A DNA stretch of 64,000 bases from Symsagittifera roscoffensis. Taxonomy: Eukaryota > Xenacoelomorpha > Acoela > Convolutidae. Position numbers and translations under genes: made by a program. The notes beneath the pieces were generated by a model, which saw only the letters and a program-made list of their open reading frames with translations, did not search any database and was not told where the DNA came from. The stretch covers positions 70,835,345 through 70,899,344 of the forward strand of contig NC_087062.1 in the NCBI RefSeq assembly GCF_963678635.1. The letters are read 5' to 3'. Every line of letters starts with the position of its first letter. Position 1 is the first letter of the stretch. This document shows, piece after piece, positions 55,368 through 64,000 of the stretch.

Positions 55368-58300
55368 ATGGACTTGAAACTGGCTGGATTCAGTGGAAAG
55401 TCTGAAGATTTTCCAGCTTGGTCGACGAAGTTTGTGGCACTGATGCATACCAAAGGCCTGTTCAGGACTGTGATGGGCAATGACGATCTACCAGAAGCTG
55501 AACCTACGCTACCTGAGAATCCGAATGCTGACCAGATGACGGCGTACAACACCAAGATGCAGGAGCGAGCTGTGCTGATCCAGCAGAGGAAAGACAACCG
55601 AAACACAGTGTGGTCACATCTAGCTCTGGTCCTGAACAACACCACACTGATGTACATCAAGAACGACTGCGTGGCTGCGGATGGCTATGGCGATGGGACG
55701 AAGGCCTGGAGACTGCTGCAAGAGAAGTTTTGCAGTGTGGAGAGGCCTACAAGGGTCAGTCTAGTAGGCCAGCTTGCGAAGCTGCGCCTAGGATCAGAGG
55801 AGGATCTCGATGACTACTTCGTTCGAAGTCAAGAGCTGATGACGCGGCTGAGTGAAGCTGGGGAAGCAATTACGGACACACTCTTCAATGCGCTCGTGAT
55901 CAACGGACTGCCTGACAGCTTTGAGCATTTCGTGGTGCAGGAGAGCTTCCAGCCGGCCAAGACTTTTACAGAGCTGAGAACGAGGTTGAGGAACTATGAT
56001 GACTCGAGACGAGCTCGATGTGGAGAGAAGACTGGGAATGGACACATAGCTATGCAAGCTGTGAGGAAGAAGAAAGGAGCGTCGGGTGGTGGCTGTTTTG
56101 TGTGCGGTCAGAAGGGTCATTTGGCAAGAGATTGCAGATCCAGAAGTGACAGTGGTCAATCTGGTGCTCGAGGCAGTGGCTCGAATGAAGCAAGTGGTCC
56201 AACTTCAAGGAAGCAAGGGTGCTTCAAGTGTGGACAACAAGGACACTTTGCAAGGGACTGCAAGCAGGCAAAGACAGGGTTCTTCAGTTGTTGTGCAACA
56301 ACCTCAATGAAGGGAGATGATCTCATTGTGGATACGGGATGCACCGATCATGTAGTGCGCGACAAGGCTGTCTTCTCAAGCTTTGAGAAATGGGATGAGG
56401 GGACAACAGTTGAGAATCCGAACGGTACAATATCAAAGATTGAGGGCATAGGCTCGGTGGAAGTGGACATACGAGACTGTCAAGATGTGACGAGGAGCTA
56501 CACTTTCCACAATGTGCTGTTTGTGCCGAGCTACAACGTGAATCTGATGAGTGTGAGCTCAGCAATAGCTAGAGGGTCTAGTTTCAGCTTTACATCAGAC
56601 TCTTCTCATCTTGTGGCACCGGATGGTCGACGGCTACCAGTGAAGCAGCGCGGCAAGCTTTTCTTCCTGGAGTGCAAGTTCAAGAGGAACGCGATGACTC
56701 TAGCTACGAAAGCGAAGATGGAGACAAGTAGTGCAATGCTGTGGCACCGAAGGCTGGGGCATCTCAACAAGCATGATCTAATATCAGTTGTTGATGTCGG
56801 CGAGCTAGGGTTCTGCGAAGTGTGCACAGCTTCGAAGATGCACGAAGTAGCAATGCCAAAGAAGACAGAGAACAGGGCAACTGCAGTGGGGCAGCGGGTC
56901 TTCAGCGACATCCAGGGACCATTTGAAGTTGCGAGCATGCATGGAGCGCGCTATGCCGTGAGCTTCATTGATGACTTCAGCCGTCTGGCAGTGGTCAAGT
57001 ACCTGGTTAAGAAGAGCGATACTCTTTCGAAGTTCAAAGACTTTGTAGCTGAGCACGGAACACCGAAGTGCTTGAGAACTGACAACGGAGGTGAGTATTC
57101 GTCGAATGCTTTTCGGATGTTCTGTAGAGAAATGCAGGTGAAACAGGAGTTTACAGTACCTAATACTCCGCAACAGAATGGCGTGGCAGAGAGGTACAAC
57201 AGGGTGATAACTGAGATGACTCGATGTCTACTGGCCGATGCAAAGCTCTCAAAGATGTTCTGGGTACGAGCAATGTCAACGGCAGTCAGGGTTCGCAACT
57301 TGTGTCCTACATCCAGCAATGAGCATCGCATTTCATCAATGGAGATGCATTATGGGAAGCCATCGAAAGTCAACTACCTGCGAGTGTTTGGATGCCTGGC
57401 GTACTACCTGGACAGAGGAAACCGGCGGAAACTGGATCCGAAAGGCAAGAAGAGCAAGTTCATTGGTTATGACGAGGAGAGCAAAGCCTACTTGCTGATG
57501 GACCTGGAGACAAAGCGAGTGGTACGAGCAAGAAGCGTGACGTTCAATGAAGACATCATTCCAGACGACTTTCTGGTAGACAGTGAGCAGTCACAAACAC
57601 TGGGTCTATCAATCGAGGGATGCATTGATGTAGAGGAAACTAGCACGAAGACCATCACTGAGTCTACCAATAAAGCGAATGATAGTGGAGCAGCAGCTTC
57701 AGTGGGGGTTACGGAAGATGACCCAGTCGAGACTGAAGAATTGGAACCACCTTCCACAGAGCCTCCAGAGCAGAGGCCAACAGAGATTCCAGAGCAGCGG
57801 TCAACTAGAACGCGGAACCCTCCCATCCGATACGGACTGGCTTACACTCATGCTTCAGTGATAGCACAAGAGCCAAGAAGCTACTTGGAGGCAGTATCTG
57901 GACCAGAAAGGGAGCAGTGGCTAGCAGCTATGGCTTTGGAGGTGCAGTCACTGAAGGCAATGGGCACCTGGACACTTGTTGATAGACCAAATTCTCGCAA
58001 GGTCATTCCTGGACGCTGGGTGCTTGCTGTGAAGAGAGGTGCAATGGGACAAGTGGAGCGGTTTAAAGCCAGATACGTGGTGAAGGGTTTTATGCAAGTG
58101 GAAGGACTGGACTTCAATGAGACCTTTGCGCCAACCTGTAAACCAGAAACAAAGAGAATACTACTGGCTTTGGGAGCGCAAGATGATCTTGTACTTCATC
58201 AGATGGACGTGAAGTCAGCCTTCCTCAACTCGCCGTTAACAGAAACTGTGTATATGGAACAGCCCGAGGGGTTCAGCAGCGGGGACAACCAAGTGTGTTT

Positions 58301-59459
58301 GCTACAACGCAGTATCTATAGGCTGAAGCAGGCAGGAAGGGACTGGTACCAGACGCTGAGCACGTTTCTTCTGGAGACTGGTTTCACTCGAAGCACCAAT
58401 GACTTCTGTTTGTTCACGATGAGGGGAATGGATGATGCTATGATCTATGTTCTAGTATGGGTGGATGATATCATCATTGGCTGCAAACTGCAAGCAGAAG
58501 TTGACAGGGTGAGGGACCGATTCACTGACCGATTCAAGATGGATGATCGCGGTCCATTAGCCTGGTTTTTGAAAATGCAGGTCAAACGGGCACCTGGTTC
58601 TGTCACTGTGAATCAGTCTCGCTACATTGAAGACTGCTTGGAGCGCTTTGGGTTGGCTGACTGCAAACCAGTAGGGACACCAGCTGATATCAGCACTCAG
58701 TTGACGAAGAAGGACTGCCCTGGAGCGGGCTCAGAAGAAGCAGTGGCAATGCAGCGTGAGGACTACAGAGGCATAGTGGGCTCGTTATTGTACATAGCCA
58801 AGCAAACGAGGCCAGACATCCTAGCTACTGTGACTCAACTTTCACGGTTTCTGGAGAATCCTGGGAGAACACACTGGGTGGCTGCTAAGAGAGTACTGCG
58901 ATACCTGAAAGGAACCAAAGATCTGGAGCTGTGCTACATCAAAGATCCTGATGGGTTCAACCTTTATGGTTCAGCAGATGCTGACTGGGCTGGTGACGTT
59001 GATGACAGAAGGTCAACAACAGGCTACAGTTTTCATGTGCAGCGGTCAGGAGCAGCAATCAGCTGGAGTACCAAGAAGCAACCTACTGCAGCAATATCTA
59101 CCAGCGAAGCTGAGTATCAAGCAATGGCAGCGGCTGTTCAGGAAGGCCTCTACTTACGATCCCTACTCAATGAGATGGATATGACGTGTGATGGTCCAAC
59201 TGTGATCAACGAGGACAACCAGAGCTGCATCAAGATGTGCAAAAATCCCGTAATGCAGAAGCGTACAAAGCACATTGATGTCAAGTATCACTTTGTCCGA
59301 GAGCGGGTCGAGGATGGAACATTTGCGCTCGAGTACTGTCCAACCGAAAACATGGAGGCTGACTTGTTGACGAAATCCCTGAGCAAGGCAAAGGTGGATC
59401 AACATCGTCGAACGCTGATGGGTTGCAGCCTGACATTGGACAAAGCCAATTCAGCCTGA
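55368..59459 (+). CDS. Copia Gag-Pol polyprotein
   Basis: 1363 codons from ATG at 55368; the frame is open further back but the first ATG is the natural start. Domains in order: Gag with an N-terminal FPAWSTKF motif, two zinc knuckles (CFVCGQKGHLARDC from residue 243, CFKCGQQGHFARDC from 285), protease VDTGCTDH (Asp 322), integrase with HRRLGH...CEVC finger and core motifs SDIQGPF, TDNGGEYS, QQNGVAERYN, then RT (KARYVVKGFMQ, MDVKSAFLN, VWVDDIIIG) and RNase H (ADADWAGD, STSEAEYQAM, EDNQSC). Integrase before RT defines Ty1/copia. All catalytic residues I could check are present. It reads TGA at 59457-59459, next to a short purine tract before the 3' LTR. Confidence 0.96.
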   Translation: MDLKLAGFSGKSEDFPAWSTKFVALMHTKGLFRTVMGNDDLPEAEPTLPENPNADQMTAYNTKMQERAVLIQQRKDNRNTVWSHLALVLNNTTLMYIKNDCVAADGYGDGTKAWRLLQEKFCSVERPTRVSLVGQLAKLRLGSEEDLDDYFVRSQELMTRLSEAGEAITDTLFNALVINGLPDSFEHFVVQESFQPAKTFTELRTRLRNYDDSRRARCGEKTGNGHIAMQAVRKKKGASGGGCFVCGQKGHLARDCRSRSDSGQSGARGSGSNEASGPTSRKQGCFKCGQQGHFARDCKQAKTGFFSCCATTSMKGDDLIVDTGCTDHVVRDKAVFSSFEKWDEGTTVENPNGTISKIEGIGSVEVDIRDCQDVTRSYTFHNVLFVPSYNVNLMSVSSAIARGSSFSFTSDSSHLVAPDGRRLPVKQRGKLFFLECKFKRNAMTLATKAKMETSSAMLWHRRLGHLNKHDLISVVDVGELGFCEVCTASKMHEVAMPKKTENRATAVGQRVFSDIQGPFEVASMHGARYAVSFIDDFSRLAVVKYLVKKSDTLSKFKDFVAEHGTPKCLRTDNGGEYSSNAFRMFCREMQVKQEFTVPNTPQQNGVAERYNRVITEMTRCLLADAKLSKMFWVRAMSTAVRVRNLCPTSSNEHRISSMEMHYGKPSKVNYLRVFGCLAYYLDRGNRRKLDPKGKKSKFIGYDEESKAYLLMDLETKRVVRARSVTFNEDIIPDDFLVDSEQSQTLGLSIEGCIDVEETSTKTITESTNKANDSGAAASVGVTEDDPVETEELEPPSTEPPEQRPTEIPEQRSTRTRNPPIRYGLAYTHASVIAQEPRSYLEAVSGPEREQWLAAMALEVQSLKAMGTWTLVDRPNSRKVIPGRWVLAVKRGAMGQVERFKARYVVKGFMQVEGLDFNETFAPTCKPETKRILLALGAQDDLVLHQMDVKSAFLNSPLTETVYMEQPEGFSSGDNQVCLLQRSIYRLKQAGRDWYQTLSTFLLETGFTRSTNDFCLFTMRGMDDAMIYVLVWVDDIIIGCKLQAEVDRVRDRFTDRFKMDDRGPLAWFLKMQVKRAPGSVTVNQSRYIEDCLERFGLADCKPVGTPADISTQLTKKDCPGAGSEEAVAMQREDYRGIVGSLLYIAKQTRPDILATVTQLSRFLENPGRTHWVAAKRVLRYLKGTKDLELCYIKDPDGFNLYGSADADWAGDVDDRRSTTGYSFHVQRSGAAISWSTKKQPTAAISTSEAEYQAMAAAVQEGLYLRSLLNEMDMTCDGPTVINEDNQSCIKMCKNPVMQKRTKHIDVKYHFVRERVEDGTFALEYCPTENMEADLLTKSLSKAKVDQHRRTLMGCSLTLDKANSA

Positions 59460-59466
59460 GTGGGGG

Positions 59467-59804
59467 TGTTGAGGACAGACGAGCTCAATGCCAGACTAGT
59501 GAAATACCAGACCAAACTCAAGGTCAGACTTGAGCAATAGAAACCTAATTAAAGGTCAACTGGTATAAAACTCAATGCACTCAGACAAGGTCAACTGGTC
59601 TGCTGGTATTTGATAAACTAATTAATTAACTGGTAATTAATTAACTGGTACTATTTGATGCTCAGTTTGTCGTGTCATTTTATAAACACAATCTCAATTC
59701 ATTCTTCAACAATCAGTATCTCTTCTCTCTCCTCAGTTGAAATCTCAGATAACTCTCAAACCTCTATCCCCTAGTCCTACTTGCTCTAACTCTGAATCTT
59801 AACA
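59467..59804 (+). repeat. 3' LTR of the copia element
   Basis: 338 bp, indistinguishable by eye from the 5' LTR, preceded by the purine tract GAGTGGGGG. Confidence 0.95.
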
Positions 59805-59809
59805 TTTAG

Positions 59810-60580
59810 AGCCAAATCTCGTAAGATTTCGACCCATTCGCCACATAAAAGATCCCAATTAGCATAATTTTTTTTTCTAAATTTCAAGAAAATGGAGGAA
59901 TGCATCCAGCGGAATACTGACATCAAAGTTTTTTTTTTAATTTTGACCAGACAAGGAAAAAAGGTCCGAAGCATAACAAACAAATTTTGTACTGGCCCAT
60001 TAAAACAGTTGCCATGATAAGCTGCAACAAATCATAACAAAAATGGGGAGGTGGGGACATCCTTTGGTTACTACGACCATCAGCTTCACAAAGGCAAGTA
60101 CAAAAAACCAGCTGCGAATATTTATATTGAGAAGCCAGGTTGAGCCCCTTATTCGGAACTTTTGGCTTTGGTTTAATTTCTAGGCTAAAATCTAATGCTT
60201 TTTTCTACTGAAGTAACGAGCACGGATTTTAGCGACCTCGAGCTTTCGGCCTTTACATTGATCGAGAAAACCTTAAGCCAGCGCTCAGTCTTGAAAAAGC
60301 ATGTCGAAAGCGTCCATTGTTTTTACAGCGTAGATCGTGTGAAATGTGAAATGATTCAGTGTTTTGGAGCCATAGGTACAGTCAGGGGATTTTCTCGAAA
60401 GAAGGGGGGGGGGGGGGTGGGGCGAGGGGGGAGGGTTAAATCTTTAAAACAATTTTGATGACTATTTTTTAGGTCCTCTTCTAAAAACTTTAGCGCCAAG
60501 TCTTCTTTTAAAAAAGCCCCTCTCAAATCCACTACTGTCCGGAACTATGAAAAAAAGTTCCCACAAATCTAATGTTTCAG
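59810..60580. other. Intron 4 remainder with a G-run
   Basis: No gene. At 60403-60435 there is an almost pure G tract (about 14 G, then GGGG, GGGGGG and GGG runs separated by one to three bases), a strong candidate for a G-quadruplex, 145 bp before the exon. The intron ends in AATGTTTCAG. Confidence 0.6.
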
Positions 60581-60997
60581 TGTACGAAATCCCCGGAAGA
60601 CCATATCCTGTAAACTTTTTACGCAACGTCGCTCTGAACAACTCTCCGGAAAGCTCTCCTTATGTTTTCATTGTTGACGTTGACTTCATTTTTTCCCCAC
60701 TACTTTACGACACCATTCAGCCGCATCTTCAGCTGCTGGAGATTTCGGATAGTGGACCGAATCTAGTTAAACAGGCTTATGTGGTTCCTGCGTTTGGAAT
60801 CATTGCAGCCAGATATGAGAACTATTCCATTCCGAGGAACAAATCTGAATTGTTGTCTGATTGGGCCAATGGGTTTGTGGAGCCTTTTTTGAGGACGAAA
60901 TGGAGGGAAGGCCAGAAGAACACGGACTATATCCAATGGGTGGATTCAAAAAAGGTTTATGAAGTGCAATATCAGATGAACTATGAACCCTACATAA
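60581..60997 (+). CDS. LARGE: LARGE-like glycosyltransferase, exon e (GT49 DxD motif)
   Basis: Encodes PYPVNFLRNVAL and YVFIVDVDFIF, matching the family's FYPVNLLRNVAM and YMFLSDIDFLP; DVD is the DxD motif of the glucuronyltransferase domain. AYVVPAFG, KSELLSDW and NYEPYI follow in the expected order. It starts in phase 1 after TTTCAG and ends in phase 1 before GTAAGT; joined to 63385 it gives EPYIIARKS. Confidence 0.94.
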
Positions 60998-61057
60998 GTA
61001 AGTATGGCGTAGAAGTTATTTAATTTATTGTTACGACTTTTGAAAAAAAAAGGAATT

Positions 61058-61300
61058 TACGCTCGGTGTGGTTTTTTTATTCAGCCAATTTTCACCGATC
61101 AAAATAATAGTTTTCAACAAAAAATTTTTTATACCCCATTGAAGATATAGACTTCCTAATTTCAAATGTAAAAAGATATTTTACCTCCGATATTTTTTTG
61201 TAAAGTTCTGGGGTTTTAAAATTTGCCATTTTCTGGACTAAATTACGTGCGCTTTGAAGAGCTTATTCATAATGCTGAGAGCGTAACGCCAATTATTTAT
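61058..61300 (-). repeat. Family A dispersed repeat, decayed copy
   Basis: Keeps the GCTCGGTGTGG block, the AAAAAGATATTTTACCTC block and the GTTCTGGGGTTTTAAA block in family order, with many changes. It lies just inside intron 5. Confidence 0.5.
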
Positions 61301-61996
61301 GCGTGGCAAATTATCCCGCACAAAAAAAAATCTTCCAAAAAGAATTGAGGCTAGCTATAAAGAGTTGCAAAAAAGTCGGACAGCCAGAATTAATTAAAAA
61401 GAGCAACTGTCTAGACATCAACGGAAATTAAAACTGAAATAAACATAACGTCGAAAGTTCATAAAGCAGAGTATCGCTCAAATTTGATTAACACGGCGGG
61501 AAATTGCATCCGAAGCGGCGAATAGTAAACCTTGACACAGGAAAATTATTGCTCAGGGTGGCTAATGTTTCTCTGCGATTAGTTTCCAAATTTTGAATGA
61601 TTTGATAATCTTCTTGTTTACGTTTTTTTTTGGGGGGGGGGGTCTGTTCTGTTTTTTTTGTAGAAAATAACTCAAACTTTTTAACTAAATTTGCTAACTT
61701 ATTTATAGTAATCTGGATGTTCAACGCAGTATTTAAAAGTTAGGCCACCATAATCATCGGATAATCGACAATTTTGCATTTCGAGCTTGGTCTGACAAAA
61801 AGTTCAAGATTGTGCGGCTTCAGATTTTGCCTGCAAAAAAGCGTCGAAAAGCCCTGATTGCTCATTTTACTTAATTCTGTCTGTCCAAGTTTTTTTGCTA
61901 CTAATTATAATTGGTCGTAATAATTTCTTACGACTCAAATTTTTACACTTTAATATCGTCCAAAATGGGGTTTTTTCGGTTATGACCCTCTAAATG
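61301..61996. other. Intron 5, no feature seen
   Basis: AT-rich; a run of ten G at about 61633-61642 beside a T run. No gene. Confidence 0.5.
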
Positions 61997-62524
61997 AACA
62001 AGACTGCTCGTATCAGGGCGAAACCCTGAATGTTCCCACTGCTTTTTAAGGTCTATGGAGCAGTAATAACATTTAAAAAATTTAAACTTAATAAAATAAA
62101 TTTAAAATAAAACTTTTAAAAAAATTTGAGATTTTTTGTGAGAACATCCACCCACACGTCATATTAAGTACAAAGTGATGGATTTTGCTCCTATTAACAA
62201 ATCAATTATGACATATAAGCTTCGTTGAACCAATTTGGAACGATTTCTAAGACGGATTAATTCTCGCTTACGCGTTAATAGCGCGAAATATATCCCGTGT
62301 TAATTATCCCAAATTGGCCAAAATGGTAATCTTTAAACCCCCATAACTTTACAAAAAATGATCACAGGTGAAATATCTTCTCAAATTTAAGCTCAGGACA
62401 GCAATAGCTTTTGGATGATAAAAAATTCCGTCAAAAACGGCTAGTTAAAAAGTCGAAATTTGTCTAAAGAAAAAAACCCACCCCGAGCACAAATATTCGT
62501 CACTTTCTTTTCGAAAAACGGAAC
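61997..62524 (+). repeat. Family A dispersed repeat, full-length copy
   Basis: Same limits and block order as the copy at 8197-8724, from AACAAGACTGCTCGTATCAG to the GGAAC end. Its first hairpin is CAGGGCGAAACCCTG. A short minus-strand fragment of the same family (CCTGATATACGAGCAGTCTT) is at about 62884-62911. Confidence 0.75.
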
Positions 62525-62526
62525 AA

Positions 62527-62763
62527 AAAATTTGGCAATTCAAGTTTCGAGTTGAAATAAAAAGCGCGAAAGCGAGTGAAACAAACAATTAAGCACCACT
62601 TGCGTGCAATTAGCAGCTGCTTGATTAGGAAACAGAAGTTCATGTCAAACTTATCACTAGGTTTCCTAATCGAGCTGCTGCTTATTGCACGCGAGTGGTA
62701 TTTACTTTAACTCGCTTTCGCGCTTTCAGTTTCTACTCGAAATTTGAACTACCAAATTTGTTC
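62527..62763. repeat. Fold-back element with ~100-bp arms
   Basis: The arms at about 62527-62632 and 62661-62763 are inverted copies (AAAGCGCGAAAGCGAGT against ACTCGCTTTCGCGCTTT, and TTGATTAGGAAAC against GTTTCCTAATCGA) with a spacer under 30 bp. It sits directly against the end of a family A copy. No coding capacity; it would form a long hairpin in single strands. Confidence 0.85.
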
Positions 62764-62947
62764 ATTTAGAAGGTATAAGAGACCCGAAAAGACCTGATAG
62801 TATTGCATCCGAAAAAAGACCAGAATGTATAGATTTTCAATATTTTCTTTTTCCAAATACTATTCGATATGAATTAAGAGCTTTGCCCTGATATACGAGC
62901 AGTCTTGTTTTTAGTGTTTTTAATTAAATTTGTTTGGGTGTTTTTCT

Positions 62948-63023
62948 GGATCTTGTTAACTATTATTCGTTAATTATTCGTTACAAGGTACCATAGGGGG
63001 AAGGGAAATAGTTAACAAGATCC
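62948..63023. repeat. Short perfect inverted repeat
   Basis: GGATCTTGTTAACTATT at 62948-62964 is perfectly inverted at 63007-63023, with a 42-bp loop. Class unknown. Confidence 0.8.
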
Positions 63024-63041
63024 ATTACAATTAAAATTTCT

Positions 63042-63117
63042 TTTCTTAACCCTTCTTTTTAGGTGATCACTTCTTAACACTTCTTTTTAGGTGTCATTCT
63101 TAACACTTCTTTTTAAA
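63042..63117 (+). repeat. ~27-bp tandem repeat, 3 copies
   Basis: Three units of TTCTTAACACTTCTTTTTAG with short variable ends. The pyrimidine-rich TTCTTTTTAG ends look like splice acceptors, but no exon follows. Confidence 0.75.
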
Positions 63118-63384
63118 TTAGCTGCCATAAAAATTATAGAAATTCCATTTGAAAATAACTCGGTGTTGAGAAAAAAACGGTCTGGTTTGCTTTTCACAAT
63201 AGTGTGATCTTCAGACGTAGACAAAATGCCCAAAATGAGTGATAAAGCTTAAATCTTTTTGGCTGTCAGATTTTCCGAAAACTCAACCTAGCAGCTATCC
63301 GCGTCGCAACGGGATATTTTATGAATGCAATGAAATTTTTATTGGTTATTTGGCAATTATGTTCCTAATCACCTATTGTTTTAG

Positions 63385-63505
63385 TTGCCCGCAAATCTCA
63401 CCTGGTGGCATTTGACGAGCGTTTTAGTGGCTATGGCTGGAATCGCAGCATGTGGCTATTCCGTCTGTGGAGACAAGTCTCTCTTCAATTCATGGTGCTA
63501 CCTCA
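63385..63505 (+). CDS. LARGE: LARGE-like glycosyltransferase, exon f (GT49 domain, continues beyond window)
   Basis: After the acceptor TTGTTTTAG the frame gives ARKSHLVAFDERFSGYGWN and LQFMVLP, parallel to the family's VRRDCPEYDRRFVGFGWN and EFIVLPN. It ends in phase 2 (CA before GTTAGT). The final part of the domain, with the family's HMPHAPS segment, is not in the remaining 495 bp and must lie beyond the window. Confidence 0.88.
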
Positions 63506-64000
63506 GTTAGTATAATCTAATTTATAGATCAGTTCGCATAACGCCAGTCTAGATTTTACGCCCCTTTAAAAGCAAGATTTGACAGGTTGGATTTTTTAAG
63601 GCTGATTGCCATCCAAAAGTCTTGTTTTGTAATATTAATATGATATAAATAACTTTTGTAACAAACAATTAATGATAACGAAATTTGCAATGAACACTTG
63701 TACTCGTCATAAAAATCAAAATCATTATAATAATCTACATAAAAGAATAATAATTTTTACTATAATTTAGGTTATCTGGGGAAAAAGGTAATTGTTTCAG
63801 ACGGTTTGTGGTTTTTTGTTTTCATAGATTAGGTTCATTCTAAAACAACTAGTGAAAACTTTTTGAGAGATTTGTGTTGAAATAGAAGCTCACCACGCTG
63901 TATATGTCAAACGTCTTATAAAAAAGCTTAACCTCTCTTTTTTTCTATGTGCTTGTTGGATTTGACTTTTAAAGTTGTTGTGAAAGATAGAGGGATTTTT
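63506..64000. other. Intron after exon f, window end
   Basis: AT-rich intron sequence with no feature seen. Confidence 0.5.

Larger units (their letters stand above)
54933..59804 (+). mobile_element. Full-length copia (Ty1/copia) retrotransposon
   Basis: 4,872 bp with two 338-bp LTRs (54933-55270, 59467-59804) that look identical, TG...CA ends, and a 5-bp TTTAG duplication (54928-54932, 59805-59809). One intact polyprotein ORF lies between. The coding sequence is much richer in G and C than the surrounding intron and than the giant element, suggesting different codon pressure or origin. It lies in gene orientation in LARGE intron 4. Identical LTRs mean a very recent insertion, and nothing seen would prevent it from being active. 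Confidence 0.96.

Noticed and set aside
55343-58117. Antisense and alternative-frame ORFs in the copia element
   Set aside because: All overlap the intact polyprotein and show no domains.

Overview
The window is nuclear DNA of an animal, most likely an invertebrate; the phylum cannot be told from the sequence. It is AT-rich, has long GT-AG introns, dispersed inverted-repeat elements, a satellite array and several transposons. The one recognisable host gene is a plus-strand homologue of LARGE, the two-domain Golgi glycosyltransferase that builds matriglycan on alpha-dystroglycan. Six exons (10710-11050, 35441-35595, 47753-47959, 54248-54883, 60581-60997, 63385-63505) join with matching phases and no stop. 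They run from the GT8 xylosyltransferase domain through most of the GT49 glucuronyltransferase domain. The N-terminal exons (membrane anchor, stem) and the last exon(s) were not found and probably lie outside.

Layout: 1-10.7 kb is gene-free and full of repeats: an approximately 530-bp dispersed family (called family A here) in a nested cluster at 1.2-3.8 kb and again at 8.2 kb, a tandem B/C repeat, and a TIR element inserted into one of its copies. Intron 1 holds an 18,875-bp LTR retroelement (11782-30656) in gene orientation, with 410-bp LTRs that differ at one base and a 4-bp TAAA target duplication. A decayed Tc1-like transposon (34174-35095) lies just before exon 2. Intron 2 holds a 6.7-kb satellite (36139-42833) of 120-bp units, each built of four approximately 30-bp subrepeats, with higher-order periods. 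Intron 3 contains a second TIR element copy (50467-51184). Intron 4 contains a full-length copia element (54933-59804) with LTRs that look identical, a 5-bp TTTAG duplication and a half-tRNA-type primer site; it begins 49 bp after the exon 4 end. Intron 5 has two more family A copies and a fold-back element.

The most interesting object is the 18.9-kb element. Its core is Ty3/gypsy-type (gag, zinc knuckle, DSG protease, RT, RNase H, DD35E integrase with a GPY/F-like end), but it also carries a basic pre-gag ORF, two tiny hydrophobic ORFs overlapping by ATGA, a 379-codon open frame with no ATG, an 872-aa envelope-like glycoprotein, and two unrecognised ORFs after env, the first of which overlaps env by ATGA. 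It looks like a large, recently integrated endogenous retrovirus-like element with an accessory-gene region. This copy has an in-frame TAA between gag and the zinc-knuckle/protease frame and an Asn at the first catalytic Asp of the RT motif (YLND), so it may be defective or may use readthrough.

The long ORFs in the satellite and the antisense ORFs opposite gag, pol and env are treated as shadows. All identifications rest on motif reading by eye; no database search was run.
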